64,000 nucleotides of DNA, from contig OX044355.1 in NCBI GenBank assembly GCA_943846595.1, positions 992,001 through 1,056,000 of the forward strand, given 5' to 3'. The DNA comes from an uncultured Polaribacter sp. Its GTDB lineage: Bacteria; Bacteroidota; Bacteroidia; Flavobacteriales; Flavobacteriaceae. The translations under genes were made by a program, and so were the position numbers. Within the stretch, counting starts at the first letter, position 1. Every line of letters starts with the position of its first letter. The notes under the pieces were generated by a model, which was not told where the DNA came from, made no database searches, and saw only the letters and a list, made by a program, of their open reading frames with translations. Shown here piece after piece: positions 1 through 9,191 of this stretch.

Positions 1-426
1 TTTTGGTCATTGATCATCTTCAATATTATCACCCCACAATTATTATGGTTTAAAAAAATAAGAAGAAGTTTCATATGGACTTTCATTATTTCAATTGCCA
101 TTAATATTGGGATGTGGTTCGAACGTTTTGACATTATTGCGATTGTTTTAAGTAAAGGACACTTACCCTCTACATGGTGGCGTTTTGAGCCTACCTTCGT
201 AGATGTTGGTATCTTTATTGGAACCATTGGTTTCTTCTTCGTATTATTCTTATTGTACGCAAGAACATTCCCAGTAATCGCACAAGCGGAAGTAAAAACT
301 ATTTTAAAATCTTCGGGTGAATTTTACAAGAAGAGAAGCGAACAAGGAATTCCTACGAAGCCAGCCATTGTTGTTTTAAATGCAACGAGCAAGCAGGAAG
401 ATTCTGATAACAATTTAAACGGATAA
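1..426 (+). CDS. actC: Alternative complex III subunit ActC (NrfD-like), C-terminal part
   Basis: The reading frame is open from base 1, so this is the last 141 residues of a gene that begins before the window. Hydrophobic segments around the motif NIGMWFERF and a final helix followed by a hydrophilic tail (KSSGEFYKKRSEQG...) match the end of the NrfD/PsrC-type quinol-binding membrane subunit of alternative complex III (quinol:electron acceptor oxidoreductase). Identification leans on the gene order: actD, actE, actF and cytochrome oxidase genes follow at once, with only 2 bases before actD. The first subunits (actA, actB) should lie upstream of the window. Confidence 0.88.
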   Translation, partial: FWSLIIFNIITPQLLWFKKIRRSFIWTFIISIAINIGMWFERFDIIAIVLSKGHLPSTWWRFEPTFVDVGIFIGTIGFFFVLFLLYARTFPVIAQAEVKTILKSSGEFYKKRSEQGIPTKPAIVVLNATSKQEDSDNNLNG

Positions 427-428
427 TT

Positions 429-956
429 ATGGAATCATCAAAAGTTATTCACGCGTTTTATACCGATGACGAAGTTTTGTTAGATGCAGTAAAAACTGTA
501 AAAGCAGCTCACCATCACATTGAAGAAGTATTTTGTCCATTCCCAGTTCACGGCCTAGACAAAGCCATGGGATTGGCACCAACAAGATTAGCCATTACTG
601 CATTTATGTATGGAATTACAGGTTTAGCTTTTGCTATTTGGATGACCAATTATATGATGATCGACGACTGGCCACAAGACATTGGTGGAAAACCAAGTTT
701 TAGTTGGGCCGAAAACATGCCAGCCTTTGTGCCAATCATGTTTGAATTGACCGTATTTTTTGCAGCCCATTTAATGGTAATCACTTTTTATATGAGAAGT
801 AGAATTTGGCCCTTTAAGGATGCAGAAAATCCAGATCCAAGAACTACAGATGACCATTTTTTAATGGAAATCCCAGTGCATAACAACGAAGCAGAATTGA
901 CTTCTTTGTTAAATAAAACAGGCGCAGTAGAAATTAACGTATTAGATAAGCACTAA
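429..956 (+). CDS. actD: Alternative complex III subunit ActD (DUF3341)
   Basis: A 175-residue membrane protein with a soluble N-terminal domain (about 1-50) and two transmembrane helices (about 53-73 and 99-120), then a hydrophilic tail. This is the DUF3341 arrangement of ActD, a membrane subunit of alternative complex III that has no cofactor of its own. The N-terminal stretch with the FCPFPVHGLD motif is typical of the family. It starts two bases after actC and is followed after 10 bases by actE, so it is translated as part of the act operon. Confidence 0.9.
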   Translation: MESSKVIHAFYTDDEVLLDAVKTVKAAHHHIEEVFCPFPVHGLDKAMGLAPTRLAITAFMYGITGLAFAIWMTNYMMIDDWPQDIGGKPSFSWAENMPAFVPIMFELTVFFAAHLMVITFYMRSRIWPFKDAENPDPRTTDDHFLMEIPVHNNEAELTSLLNKTGAVEINVLDKH

Positions 957-966
957 TCAATAGATA

Positions 967-1515
967 ATGAAGAATTTTAAATTAATTATCGTTTTAGTAA
1001 TTGTTGCAAGTTTAGCTTCTTGTGGCGATAAGAGAACTCCACAAATGCAATACATGCCAGACATGTATGAATCGATTCCTTACAATGCAGATGCAGAAAA
1101 TGGATTGAAAGGAAATCCTGTGAATAGCAAACCTGTTGCTGGAACGATCCCAAGAGGAGGACACCCTGCTTATGATATCGCAGATACCAACGAAGGATAT
1201 GAGAAAGCCAAAGCAGACTTAAAAAACCCTTTAGAACTTAACGAAGAAAATTTGGCCAATGGAAAGTCAATGTACACCATATACTGTACTTCCTGTCATG
1301 GTAAAAAAGGAGATGGAAATGGACATTTATCCAAAACAGAGAAATTTTCAGGGATTCCAAATTATAAAGACAGAGACCTTACAGAAGGGAGTATCTATCA
1401 TGTTTTAATGCACGGTAAAAACTTAATGGGTTCTCATTCATCTCAATTAACATATAATGAACGTTGGCAAATTGTTCAATACGTAGAAGTTTTACGTGCA
1501 GATTTGTTAAAATAA
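967..1515 (+). CDS. actE: Alternative complex III subunit ActE, lipoprotein mono-heme cytochrome c
   Basis: A 182-residue protein with a lipoprotein signal: a hydrophobic run ends in LASC with the lipidated Cys at residue 19. One heme c motif, CTSCH, lies at 107-111, and a Met-containing loop (HGKNLMG) near 155-160 can supply the distal ligand. ActE is the membrane-anchored mono-heme cytochrome that passes electrons from the multi-heme/quinol part of alternative complex III to the terminal oxidase. It sits between actD and actF in the usual order. Confidence 0.9.
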   Translation: MKNFKLIIVLVIVASLASCGDKRTPQMQYMPDMYESIPYNADAENGLKGNPVNSKPVAGTIPRGGHPAYDIADTNEGYEKAKADLKNPLELNEENLANGKSMYTIYCTSCHGKKGDGNGHLSKTEKFSGIPNYKDRDLTEGSIYHVLMHGKNLMGSHSSQLTYNERWQIVQYVEVLRADLLK

Positions 1516-1542
1516 GTTTAAAAAAGAAAGAATACGAAAGAT

Positions 1543-3033
1543 ATGTATCAATTCTCAGGTAGATTAAAAACATTCTCATTAACCCTTATAGTATTTGGGT
1601 TTGTTGGGTTGGCGTATAGTTTTTATAATGGCTCTCAAAAGACATTAGAAGACGCAAAACATGCAATTGAAGCTGCAAATAGTGACGCCCATGGAGGTGC
1701 TCATGGCGAAGCAGCAACTCCTCATGCAGCGGAAGCAGACCATGATACGCATGTAGTAAAAACAGACAATGAAGCGCACGCTGCTATGATGCATGCTTCC
1801 GAAGATAAAGAGACTACTCATGGTGATGCACATGCTAGTTCAGAAGCACACGTTGCCTCTCATGATGATACACATGCCACTCATGTTTTACATCAATTAC
1901 AAAACAGACCTTGGTCTGCATTTTATGTTGCCTTATTCTTCTCTTTAGGATTGACACTCTTGGTGCTAACCTTTTATGCAATTCAACGCGTTGCACAAGT
2001 AGGTTGGTCAGTAGTTATCTTGAGAGTGATGGAAGCAATTACTGCAAACTTACTGCCAGTATCGATTATTATGATTCTAGTTTTGGCAGCATCAGTAATG
2101 CATATCAACCACTTATTTCCATGGATGGCGGAAGGTATTTTTGATCCTGAAAGCGATAAGTACGATGCCATTATCGATGGAAAATCAATTTGGATGAATG
2201 CTACTGGCTTTATGTTAAGAAGTATCGCTTACCTTGTCATATGGAATGTTTATAGATTTTTAATTCGAAAAGGTTCTATCAAAGAAGATACCGCAAACGA
2301 CGGAAACAAGACCTACAAGAAAAACTATAACATGTCTGTTATTTTCTTATTCTTATTCATGATCACAGAATCGATGATGTCTTGGGATTGGATTATGGGA
2401 TTAGACCCACACTGGTTTTCAACCTTATTTGGATGGTATGTATTGGCTACATTATTGGTAAGTGCATTAACAGTAATTGCATTTGTAACCATCTACTTAC
2501 GTTCTAAGAACGCCTTGCCTGGAATCAATGATAGTCACATTCATGATTTAGCAAAATTCATGTTTGGTTTCTCTGTATTCTGGACCTACTTATGGTTTGC
2601 TCAATTCATGTTAATCTGGTATGCAGACATCCCAGAAGAAACAACCTATTTCGTAGCTCGATTTACAGAGTATAAGTTACCGTTCCTAGGAATGGTTGTG
2701 ATGAACTTTGTATTTCCAATATTACTATTAATCAATAGCGACTTTAAAAGCAGGCCTTGGTTTGTGTTTATCGGAGGAGCTGTTATCTTAATGGGACATT
2801 ATGTAGATGTATTTGTCATGGTAATGCCATCAACAGTAGGAGCTCAGTGGTCCTTTGGAATCCCTGAATTAAGTGCAATCTTTTTCTTTATAGGATTGTT
2901 TATCTATACTACGTTTAGTGCATTTGCAAAAGCAAATCCAATTGCTAAAGGAAATCCATTCTTAAAGGAGAGTGAGCATTTTCACTATTACAATATCGAA
3001 CACACAGGAGAAGGATCTGGAGATCACCATTAA
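1543..3033 (+). CDS. actF: Alternative complex III subunit ActF, NrfD-like membrane protein with a His-rich segment
   Basis: A 496-residue polytopic protein. After one N-terminal helix (about 9-28) comes a low-complexity segment (40-117) with 15 histidines among Ala, Glu, Asp and Thr, then about nine more helices. The hydrophobic body resembles ActF, the second, smaller NrfD-like quinol-binding subunit of alternative complex III. The protein ends in another HH-containing tail (GDHH). The His-rich part is not needed for family assignment and looks like an extramembrane metal-binding or flexible linker. The gene lies 27 bases after actE and 36 bases before coxB. Confidence 0.88.
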   Translation: MYQFSGRLKTFSLTLIVFGFVGLAYSFYNGSQKTLEDAKHAIEAANSDAHGGAHGEAATPHAAEADHDTHVVKTDNEAHAAMMHASEDKETTHGDAHASSEAHVASHDDTHATHVLHQLQNRPWSAFYVALFFSLGLTLLVLTFYAIQRVAQVGWSVVILRVMEAITANLLPVSIIMILVLAASVMHINHLFPWMAEGIFDPESDKYDAIIDGKSIWMNATGFMLRSIAYLVIWNVYRFLIRKGSIKEDTANDGNKTYKKNYNMSVIFLFLFMITESMMSWDWIMGLDPHWFSTLFGWYVLATLLVSALTVIAFVTIYLRSKNALPGINDSHIHDLAKFMFGFSVFWTYLWFAQFMLIWYADIPEETTYFVARFTEYKLPFLGMVVMNFVFPILLLINSDFKSRPWFVFIGGAVILMGHYVDVFVMVMPSTVGAQWSFGIPELSAIFFFIGLFIYTTFSAFAKANPIAKGNPFLKESEHFHYYNIEHTGEGSGDHH

Positions 3034-3069
3034 ATAATCATTGAATTAAAAAATTAAGACAAAATAAAT

Positions 3070-4086
3070 ATGTTAGCTTTATTTTATATTTTTATAGGTG
3101 TTGCAATTGGAGTCAGTTTTTGGCAGATTACCAGAATAATGAACTTGAGATCTGTGATTGCAGATGATCACGATAATGACAAACAAGGAAAGTACTTTTT
3201 AGCCTTTACGGTATTCTTTTATGCAATGATGATCTATTGCCTATTGGCAATGAATGTATTGATGTTACCAGAATCTGCTTCTATCGAAGGAGAACATGAC
3301 GACAATCTTTTCGACATTACATTTTGGTTGATTGGTATTGTCCAATTTATCATGCAGTTTTTAATCTTCTATTTTACCTACAAATACAGAGGAAGAAAAG
3401 ATAGAAAAGCAAAATTTTTTGCAGACAGTCATCAATTAGAAATTATTTGGACCATTATACCAGCAGCTGTCTTAGTAGTTTTAATTGGATACGGATTATG
3501 GCAATGGAATGAAGTAATGGACTTATCCGAAGAAAAAGATGCCGTTGTTATTGAAGTGTACTCACAGCAATTTAGATGGGACGCTCGTTATGCAGGAGAA
3601 GACAATACCTTAGGTTTAGGAAATGTCAATTATATAGACATTGATAAGCTTAATACAATGGGTGTTGATATGACAGATCCAAATGCACAAGACGATAAAC
3701 AAGTAACAGAATTGGTACTTCCAAAAGGAAGGAAAGTACACTTTAAATTCCGTTCACAAGATGTGCTACACTCGGCATACATGCCGCACTTTAGAGCGCA
3801 AATGAACTGTGTACCTGGAATGGTAACTGAATTTGGTTTTACACCAAAGTATACTACCGAAGAAATGAGGTTGAATCCAGAAGTTATGGATAAAACAAAT
3901 GCAATTAATAAAATTAGAAAAGCCAAAGGAGAAGATCCTTATGAGTTTGATTATCTACTTTTATGTAACAAAATTTGTGGTCAAGCCCATTTCAACATGC
4001 AAATGAAAATTACCGTCCTAGAACAAGACGAGTATGACAAGTGGATTGCAGCCAGACCAACATTAGCAGAAGTAATTAAAAAATAA
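3070..4086 (+). CDS. coxB: Cytochrome c oxidase subunit II
   Basis: A 338-residue subunit II of a heme-copper oxidase. It has an N-terminal hydrophobic segment, the usual two-helix hairpin (about 80-104 and 124-145) and a C-terminal cupredoxin domain. The binuclear CuA ligands are visible: H234, C299, C303, H307 and M310 in the spacing C-x3-C-x3-H-x2-M. It receives electrons from cytochrome c or directly from alternative complex III and passes them to subunit I. Placement right behind actF supports a complex III-oxidase supercomplex. The cupredoxin domain carries a family-typical insertion between H234 and C299. Confidence 0.94.
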   Translation: MLALFYIFIGVAIGVSFWQITRIMNLRSVIADDHDNDKQGKYFLAFTVFFYAMMIYCLLAMNVLMLPESASIEGEHDDNLFDITFWLIGIVQFIMQFLIFYFTYKYRGRKDRKAKFFADSHQLEIIWTIIPAAVLVVLIGYGLWQWNEVMDLSEEKDAVVIEVYSQQFRWDARYAGEDNTLGLGNVNYIDIDKLNTMGVDMTDPNAQDDKQVTELVLPKGRKVHFKFRSQDVLHSAYMPHFRAQMNCVPGMVTEFGFTPKYTTEEMRLNPEVMDKTNAINKIRKAKGEDPYEFDYLLLCNKICGQAHFNMQMKITVLEQDEYDKWIAARPTLAEVIKK

Positions 4087-4112
4087 TTTAGACACTACAA
4101 ATCAATAAGATT

Positions 4113-5894
4113 ATGTCAGAGCACCATCATAAAGAAACATTTGTAACAAAATATATTTTCAGTCAAGACCATAAAATGATTTCGAAACAATTCTTGGTAA
4201 CCGGAATGTTTATGGGAATTATAGCGGTTTTAATGTCCATGTTATTCCGTTTACAACTCGCTTGGCCAGATACCTCATTTACAATTGTTGAAGCCTTCCT
4301 TGGATCGCATCAAACAAATGGAATTATGGATCCAGACATTTACTTAGCCCTAGTAACCATTCATGGTACCATTATGGTATTCTTTGTACTAACAGCAGGG
4401 CTAAGTGGTACATTTTCAAACTTATTAATTCCATTGCAAATTGGAGCAAGAGATATGGCATCAGGTTTCTTAAACATGATTTCCTACTGGTTGTTCTTTT
4501 TATCTAGTGTGGTTATGGTAATTTCATTGTTTGTTGAAGCAGGACCCGCATCTGCTGGTTGGACCATATACCCTCCGCTTTCAGCATTGCCACAAGCAAT
4601 ACCTGGATCAGGAGCAGGAATGACCCTATGGTTGGTTTCAATGGCGATCTTTATTGCTTCTTCATTAATTGGAGCACTAAACTACATCGTAACTGTTTTA
4701 AACTTACGTACAAAAGGAATGCACATGACAAGATTGCCACTAACAATGTGGGCATTCTTTATTACTGCAATTATTGGTGTTGTTTCTTTTCCAGTATTAT
4801 TATCTGCAGCCCTATTGTTAATCTTCGATAGAAGCTTTGGTACCTCTTTCTTCCTATCAGATATTTTCATCTCTGGTGAAGTATTGCATTATCAAGGAGG
4901 ATCCCCTGTATTATTCGAACACTTATTTTGGTTCTTAGGACACCCAGAAGTATATATTGTATTATTGCCCGCACTAGGAATTACTTCAGAAGTAATTTCT
5001 ACCAATTCAAGAAAACCAATTTTTGGATACCGTGCAATGATTTTGTCTATTATGGCCATTGCATTCTTATCTACAATTGTTTGGGGACACCACATGTTTA
5101 TTTCAGGAATGAATCCGTTCTTAGGATCTGTATTTACATTTACAACCTTATTAATTGCAATTCCATCTGCCGTAAAAGCATTCAATTACTTAACCACCTT
5201 ATGGAAAGGAAATCTTCAATTAAATCCAGCTATGTTATTCTCTATCGGTTTAGTATCTACTTTCGTAACAGGAGGTTTAACCGGATTGGTTCTAGGAGAT
5301 TCAGCATTGGATATCAATATTCATGACACCTACTTTGTAGTCGCTCACTTTCACTTAGTAATGGGAGTCTCTGCAATTTTTGGAATGTATGCCGGGGTGT
5401 ACCACTGGTTCCCAAAAATGTATGGTCGAATGATGAACAAAGCATTAGGATATTGGCACTTCTGGATCACAATTATTTGTGCCTATGGAGTATTCTGGCC
5501 AATGCACTTTATTGGATTGGCAGGATTACCAAGAAGATATTATACCAATACAGAATTTCCAATGTTTGACGATTTAGCAGACATCAACGTGGTTATTACA
5601 TTATTCGCTTTAGTAGGAGGTGTGGCACAACTTATTTTTCTCGCGAACTTTTTTATCTCTATGTACAGAGGACCAAAAGCAACCCAAAACCCTTGGAAGT
5701 CGAACACTTTAGAGTGGACAACCCCTGTAGAACACATTCATGGAAATTGGCCAGGGAAAATACCAGAAGTACACCGTTGGGCTTATGACTACAGCAAGCG
5801 TGTAGATCCAGACGATGATGATAGTGATTTCTTACACGGCGAAGACTTTGTTTTACAAACGACACCATTACTCGAAGGCGAAGAACCTTCCTAG
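4113..5894 (+). CDS. coxA: Cytochrome c oxidase subunit I
   Basis: A 593-residue, 12-helix subunit I of an aa3-type oxidase, which reduces oxygen to water and pumps protons. Ligands can be placed: heme a by H84 (HGT) and H414, heme a3 by H412, and CuB by H277, H326 and H327. The cross-linked Tyr281 and the Glu279 proton gate are both in HPEVY, which is the A-type (D- and K-channel) signature. It starts 26 bases after coxB, and a strong terminator follows 22 bases after its stop, so the act-cox transcript ends here. Confidence 0.96.
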   Translation: MSEHHHKETFVTKYIFSQDHKMISKQFLVTGMFMGIIAVLMSMLFRLQLAWPDTSFTIVEAFLGSHQTNGIMDPDIYLALVTIHGTIMVFFVLTAGLSGTFSNLLIPLQIGARDMASGFLNMISYWLFFLSSVVMVISLFVEAGPASAGWTIYPPLSALPQAIPGSGAGMTLWLVSMAIFIASSLIGALNYIVTVLNLRTKGMHMTRLPLTMWAFFITAIIGVVSFPVLLSAALLLIFDRSFGTSFFLSDIFISGEVLHYQGGSPVLFEHLFWFLGHPEVYIVLLPALGITSEVISTNSRKPIFGYRAMILSIMAIAFLSTIVWGHHMFISGMNPFLGSVFTFTTLLIAIPSAVKAFNYLTTLWKGNLQLNPAMLFSIGLVSTFVTGGLTGLVLGDSALDINIHDTYFVVAHFHLVMGVSAIFGMYAGVYHWFPKMYGRMMNKALGYWHFWITIICAYGVFWPMHFIGLAGLPRRYYTNTEFPMFDDLADINVVITLFALVGGVAQLIFLANFFISMYRGPKATQNPWKSNTLEWTTPVEHIHGNWPGKIPEVHRWAYDYSKRVDPDDDDSDFLHGEDFVLQTTPLLEGEEPS

Positions 5895-5916
5895 AAAATA
5901 AGATTTATAAACAAAA

Positions 5917-5947
5917 AAACCTTTCCTTTTACGGAAAGGTTTTTTTG
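5917..5947 (+). terminator. Intrinsic terminator of the act-cox operon
   Basis: A perfect 10-bp stem (5917-5926 with 5933-5942, AAACCTTTCC/GGAAAGGTTT) with a 6-base loop, followed by a T run. It lies between coxA and the ruvB promoter. Confidence 0.88.
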
Positions 5948-5985
5948 TTTGGTAAGAATCCCAAAAAATTGATTACAATTAATAG

Positions 5986-5993
5986 TATCTTTG
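5986..5993 (+). promoter_or_regulatory. Promoter -7 element of ruvB
   Basis: TATCTTTG matches the Bacteroidetes -7 consensus TAnnTTTG. A TTG occurs at 5969-5971, but the 14-base spacing is shorter than usual. If the final G is at -7, transcription starts at about 6000, essentially on the ATG at 5999, so the mRNA would be leaderless or nearly so. Confidence 0.5.
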
Positions 5994-5998
5994 TATTT

Positions 5999-7021
5999 AT
6001 GAACGAGCATTTAAACCCAGAGAACAGCAATCTGTCAAACGAAGATCTAGATGTAGAAAAAAAACTACGTCCCCTATCCTTTGATGATTTTTCTGGACAA
6101 GACCAAGCCATTGAAAATCTAAAGATTTTTGTAAAAGCGGCAAATCAAAGAGATGAAGCCTTAGATCATGCCCTCTTTCATGGACCTCCAGGATTGGGAA
6201 AAACAACCTTAGCACATATTCTTGCCAATGAATTACAAGTAGGAATTAAAGTGACCTCAGGACCTGTTTTAGACAAACCTGGAGATTTAGCAGGTTTGTT
6301 GACCAATTTAGACGAACGAGATGTTCTTTTTATTGATGAAATTCACCGTTTAAGCCCCATTGTAGAAGAATACCTGTATTCTGCGATGGAAGATTATAAG
6401 ATTGATATCATGATCGAATCTGGTCCCAATGCCAGAACCGTACAAATAAACTTAGAGCCTTTTACCTTAATAGGAGCTACTACCCGCTCTGGGTTACTTA
6501 CAGCACCTATGAGAGCCCGTTTTGGAATCAACAGTAGATTGCATTATTATACAACAGAACTCTTAACCACAATCGTCCAAAGAAGTGCCGATATTCTGAG
6601 CGTTCCCATTTCTATGGAAGCCGCTATTGAAATCGCCGGTAGAAGTAGAGGAACTCCAAGAATTGCCAATGCATTACTTCGTAGAGTGCGAGATTTTGCA
6701 CAAATAAAAGGAACTGGAAGCATTACCATAGAAATCGCCAAATATGCTTTAAAAGCATTGCATGTAGATGCCCATGGTTTGGATGAAATGGATAATAAAA
6801 TTCTAACCACAATTATTGACAAATTCAAAGGAGGTCCCGTAGGTTTAAGTACCATCGCCACTGCAGTAAGTGAAAATACAGAAACTATAGAAGAAGTCTA
6901 TGAACCCTTTTTAATTCAGCAAGGATTTATCATGCGAACTCCAAGAGGGAGAGAGGTTACAGAATTGGCCTATAAACACCTTGGACGTGTAAAAGGAAGA
7001 AATACCGGTGAATTGTTTTAG
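5999..7021 (+). CDS. ruvB: Holliday junction branch-migration ATPase RuvB
   Basis: RuvB is the AAA+ motor that drives branch migration of Holliday junctions with RuvA. The 340 residues from the ATG at 5999 fit the family length. A further in-frame ATG upstream (5945) is rejected because the extra 18 residues are not RuvB-like and would be read through the terminator tail and the -7 element. Walker A (GPPGLGKTT), Walker B (DEIHR) and the C-terminal winged-helix domain ([12 protein letters not shown]) are present. No terminator separates it from the SulP gene 78 bases downstream. Confidence 0.96.
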   Translation: MNEHLNPENSNLSNEDLDVEKKLRPLSFDDFSGQDQAIENLKIFVKAANQRDEALDHALFHGPPGLGKTTLAHILANELQVGIKVTSGPVLDKPGDLAGLLTNLDERDVLFIDEIHRLSPIVEEYLYSAMEDYKIDIMIESGPNARTVQINLEPFTLIGATTRSGLLTAPMRARFGINSRLHYYTTELLTTIVQRSADILSVPISMEAAIEIAGRSRGTPRIANALLRRVRDFAQIKGTGSITIEIAKYALKALHVDAHGLDEMDNKILTTIIDKFKGGPVGLSTIATAVSENTETIEEVYEPFLIQQGFIMRTPRGREVTELAYKHLGRVKGRNTGELF

Positions 7022-7099
7022 AAAAAATCAATTCATTCATAGCAGCCCGTAGTTTCTAGTTGGCAAACACTAAAAGCGAACTGCATATCGCGAAAACAA

Positions 7100-8371
7100 A
7101 TGAACATAAAAAAAATCATACCCATATTAGACTGGCTTCCCAACTACCAATCATCTCGACTTAATGGTGATATAATTGCAGGAATTACTGTGGGGATTGT
7201 TTTAATTCCACAAGGGATCGCCTATGCTCTTATTGCCGGTTTACCGCCTATTTATGGTTTGTATTGCGCTTTGTTGCCCCAGACTATTTATGCTATTTTC
7301 GGAACCTCAAGACAGGTCGCAATCGGACCTGTTGCAATGGATTCGTTAATTGTTGCCACCGGGGTATCTACATTGGCATTTGCAGGAACAGACCACTATA
7401 TTTCTATTGCTATTTTATTGGCCCTACTAGTAGGAATCATTCAGTTTTTAATGGGCGTTTTTAGACTGGGGTTTTTGGTAAACTTTTTATCAAAACCAGT
7501 TATTACAGGCTTTACATCTGCTGTTGCGCTGACCATAGGTTTGAATCAGTTCCGAAATTTACTAGGGATTGACTTTATTCAGAGTGATCAAATACAACTT
7601 TTAGTCGTAGATATTTGGCTTAAAATTTCATCGCTTCATCTACCTACCACTAGCATTGGTTGCATTGCGATGGTCATTATCATTGTATTTAGAAAAATCA
7701 ACAAGAAAATCCCAAACGCTTTAATTGTTGTAATTTTAGGAATAGTGGCAATGAAATACTTAGGTACAAACGTTCAAGACGTAGCCATTGTAAAAAACAT
7801 TCCATCTGGATTGCCAAGTTTTAGCATTCCAATCTTCGATTTCCAACTGATAAAACAACTCATGCCAATCGCATTGACTTTGGTAATGGTAGGGTATTTA
7901 GAACTCATTTCTATGGGAAAAACCTTAGAAGCAAAACAAGATGAATACCGAGTAGAACCCAATCAAGAATTAATTGCCCTAGGATTGAGTAATATCGTAG
8001 GTTCCTTTTTTAAAGCCTATCCTTCATCTTCCAGTTTTTCTCGCTCGGCGATCAATCAAGAAAGTGGCGCTAAAACAGGATTGGCGGCTTTGATTTCGGT
8101 TGCAATGGTGGTCTTTACATTATTATTTTTGACCCCCTATTTTTACTATTTACCCAATACTGTTTTAGCGGCGATCATTATTGTTGCCGTCTTTGGGTTG
8201 ATTAATTTCAGTGAGGGTTTTTATTTATGGAGAACGAATAAAATAGATTTTGGTTTGATGCTCATTACTTTTCTATCCACTTTAACCATTGGTATAGAAT
8301 ATGGAATTTTAATTGGCGTTATTTCCTCTATCGTAATAACGGCATACAGAAAGCTGTTTTTAGGATCTTAA
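7100..8371 (+). CDS. SulP-family anion transporter lacking the STAS domain
   Basis: A 423-residue membrane protein with the SulP core (about 14 membrane-spanning segments). The conserved GLYCALLPQ and GTSRQVAIGP region lies near residues 53-76. SulP proteins carry sulfate, bicarbonate or other oxyanions. Most are around 550 residues and end in a cytoplasmic STAS domain. This one stops right after the last helix (AYRKLFLGS), so STAS is absent with no sign of a broken remnant downstream. The substrate cannot be read from the sequence. Its position next to the rhodanese, HMA and arsenosugar genes makes sulfate or another oxyanion plausible, but that is inference. Confidence 0.85.
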   Translation: MNIKKIIPILDWLPNYQSSRLNGDIIAGITVGIVLIPQGIAYALIAGLPPIYGLYCALLPQTIYAIFGTSRQVAIGPVAMDSLIVATGVSTLAFAGTDHYISIAILLALLVGIIQFLMGVFRLGFLVNFLSKPVITGFTSAVALTIGLNQFRNLLGIDFIQSDQIQLLVVDIWLKISSLHLPTTSIGCIAMVIIIVFRKINKKIPNALIVVILGIVAMKYLGTNVQDVAIVKNIPSGLPSFSIPIFDFQLIKQLMPIALTLVMVGYLELISMGKTLEAKQDEYRVEPNQELIALGLSNIVGSFFKAYPSSSSFSRSAINQESGAKTGLAALISVAMVVFTLLFLTPYFYYLPNTVLAAIIIVAVFGLINFSEGFYLWRTNKIDFGLMLITFLSTLTIGIEYGILIGVISSIVITAYRKLFLGS

Positions 8372-8436
8372 AAAAAGAAAAAAAGCACGAAAATTAACAC
8401 ATACAATAATCAAATTATACAATTAAAAAATAACAG

Positions 8437-8799
8437 ATGAAAAATTTATTAGGTCTTTTGTTACTGAGTTTCTTTCTTCTCAACTGCCATCAAAAGCAAG
8501 CTGTCAAAACAATTTCTATCCAAGAATTGAAAGCATTACTTGCCAAAGAAAAAATACAATTATTGGATGTAAGAAGCCCAAAAGAAGTAAGCGATGGTTC
8601 TATAGAGACGGCTCTCTTTGCCAATTATTTCGATGCAGATTTTGCTGTTCAAGCTGCAGAACAACTAGATGCCTCCAAACCCGTATATTTATATTGTAGA
8701 AGTGGAAATAGAAGTGGTAAAGCTGCCATCATACTCAAGAAAAAAGGGTATGAAGTTTATAATGTTCTTGGCGGCTTCAAGCTCTGGAGCAAACAGTAA
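8437..8799 (+). CDS. Rhodanese-domain lipoprotein
   Basis: A 120-residue single-domain rhodanese with a lipoprotein signal (LLNC, Cys17), so it acts on the outside of the inner membrane or on the outer membrane. The active-site loop CRSGNRSG starts with the persulfide-forming Cys87, and the LDVRSPKE motif is at 43-50. Rhodaneses carry sulfane sulfur. The true acceptor is unknown. A second exported rhodanese lies on the opposite strand inside the arsenosugar operon, which hints that the two share a sulfur-related task. Confidence 0.85.
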   Translation: MKNLLGLLLLSFFLLNCHQKQAVKTISIQELKALLAKEKIQLLDVRSPKEVSDGSIETALFANYFDADFAVQAAEQLDASKPVYLYCRSGNRSGKAAIILKKKGYEVYNVLGGFKLWSKQ

Positions 8800-8805
8800 G
8801 ATTGT

Positions 8806-8819
8806 GTAACCGATGTTAC
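8806..8819. promoter_or_regulatory. Dyad element upstream of the HMA gene, possible operator
   Basis: GTAAC-CGAT-GTTAC is a perfect 5-bp dyad (8806-8810 with 8815-8819). It is centred about 43 bases before the predicted transcription start (about 8856) of the HMA gene, where an activator would bind. No regulator gene is next to it. Confidence 0.3.
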
Positions 8820-8841
8820 TGTAAACTATAAAATGAATTGA

Positions 8842-8849
8842 TATCTTTG
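8842..8849 (+). promoter_or_regulatory. Promoter -7 element of the HMA gene
   Basis: TATCTTTG fits TAnnTTTG exactly, 22 bases before the first ATG. No good -33 TTG lies at the usual distance, in keeping with a promoter that needs an activator. Confidence 0.5.
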
Positions 8850-8870
8850 TAGCATACTTTTAAAAATAAG

Positions 8871-9137
8871 ATGATGACTGTTATAAAAATAGAAAACTTA
8901 AAATGTGGCGGCTGTGCAGCTACCATTAAAAAAGGATTGTTATCCATAGAAAATGTAAGCGATGTCCTTGTCGATGTAGCGAATGATACGGTTTCTATTA
9001 CTTCAGAAAATGTATTGATTGATGTGATAAAAGAAAAATTATCAAAGTTGGGATACCCAGAAGTAGGAGATAAAAATACGATTGTGCACAAAGCAAAATC
9101 TTTTGTGAGTTGTGCCGTAGGCAGAATAGATGCTTAA
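8871..9137 (+). CDS. Heavy-metal-associated (HMA) domain protein
   Basis: An 88-residue soluble protein made of one HMA fold. The metal site is CGGC at residues 12-15, as in CopZ/MerP-type metallochaperones. A short tail holds a further cysteine (SFVSCAVGRIDA). Two ATG codons occur in tandem (8871, 8874), and either could be the start. It has its own -7 element and its own terminator, so it can be expressed alone. Copper is the usual ligand of such domains. Because the gene faces the ArsM operon, a thiophilic metalloid is also possible, but nothing in the sequence decides this. Confidence 0.82.
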   Translation: MMTVIKIENLKCGGCAATIKKGLLSIENVSDVLVDVANDTVSITSENVLIDVIKEKLSKLGYPEVGDKNTIVHKAKSFVSCAVGRIDA

Positions 9138-9169
9138 AAAAAGGCGTACTTATATGAACGCCTTTTTTT
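9136..9169. terminator. Bidirectional terminator between the HMA gene and arsM
   Basis: A 12-bp perfect stem (9136-9147 with 9158-9169) of AAAAAAAGGCGT and its complement around a 10-base loop. A and T runs on either side let it end both converging transcripts. Confidence 0.88.
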
Positions 9170-9191
9170 TGCTTTTATTCGGAGGAATGCT

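Noticed and set aside
4892..5185. Minus-strand ORF inside coxA, and similar opposite-strand ORFs in fhs, secDF and gyrB
   Set aside because: These lie wholly within well-identified genes, have no family motifs and no promoter signals. They follow from codon bias of the real frames.
5945..5998. N-terminal extension of RuvB from the ATG at 5945
   Set aside because: It would be read through the terminator tail and -7 element, and the added residues do not resemble RuvB. The ATG at 5999 gives the standard 340 residues.
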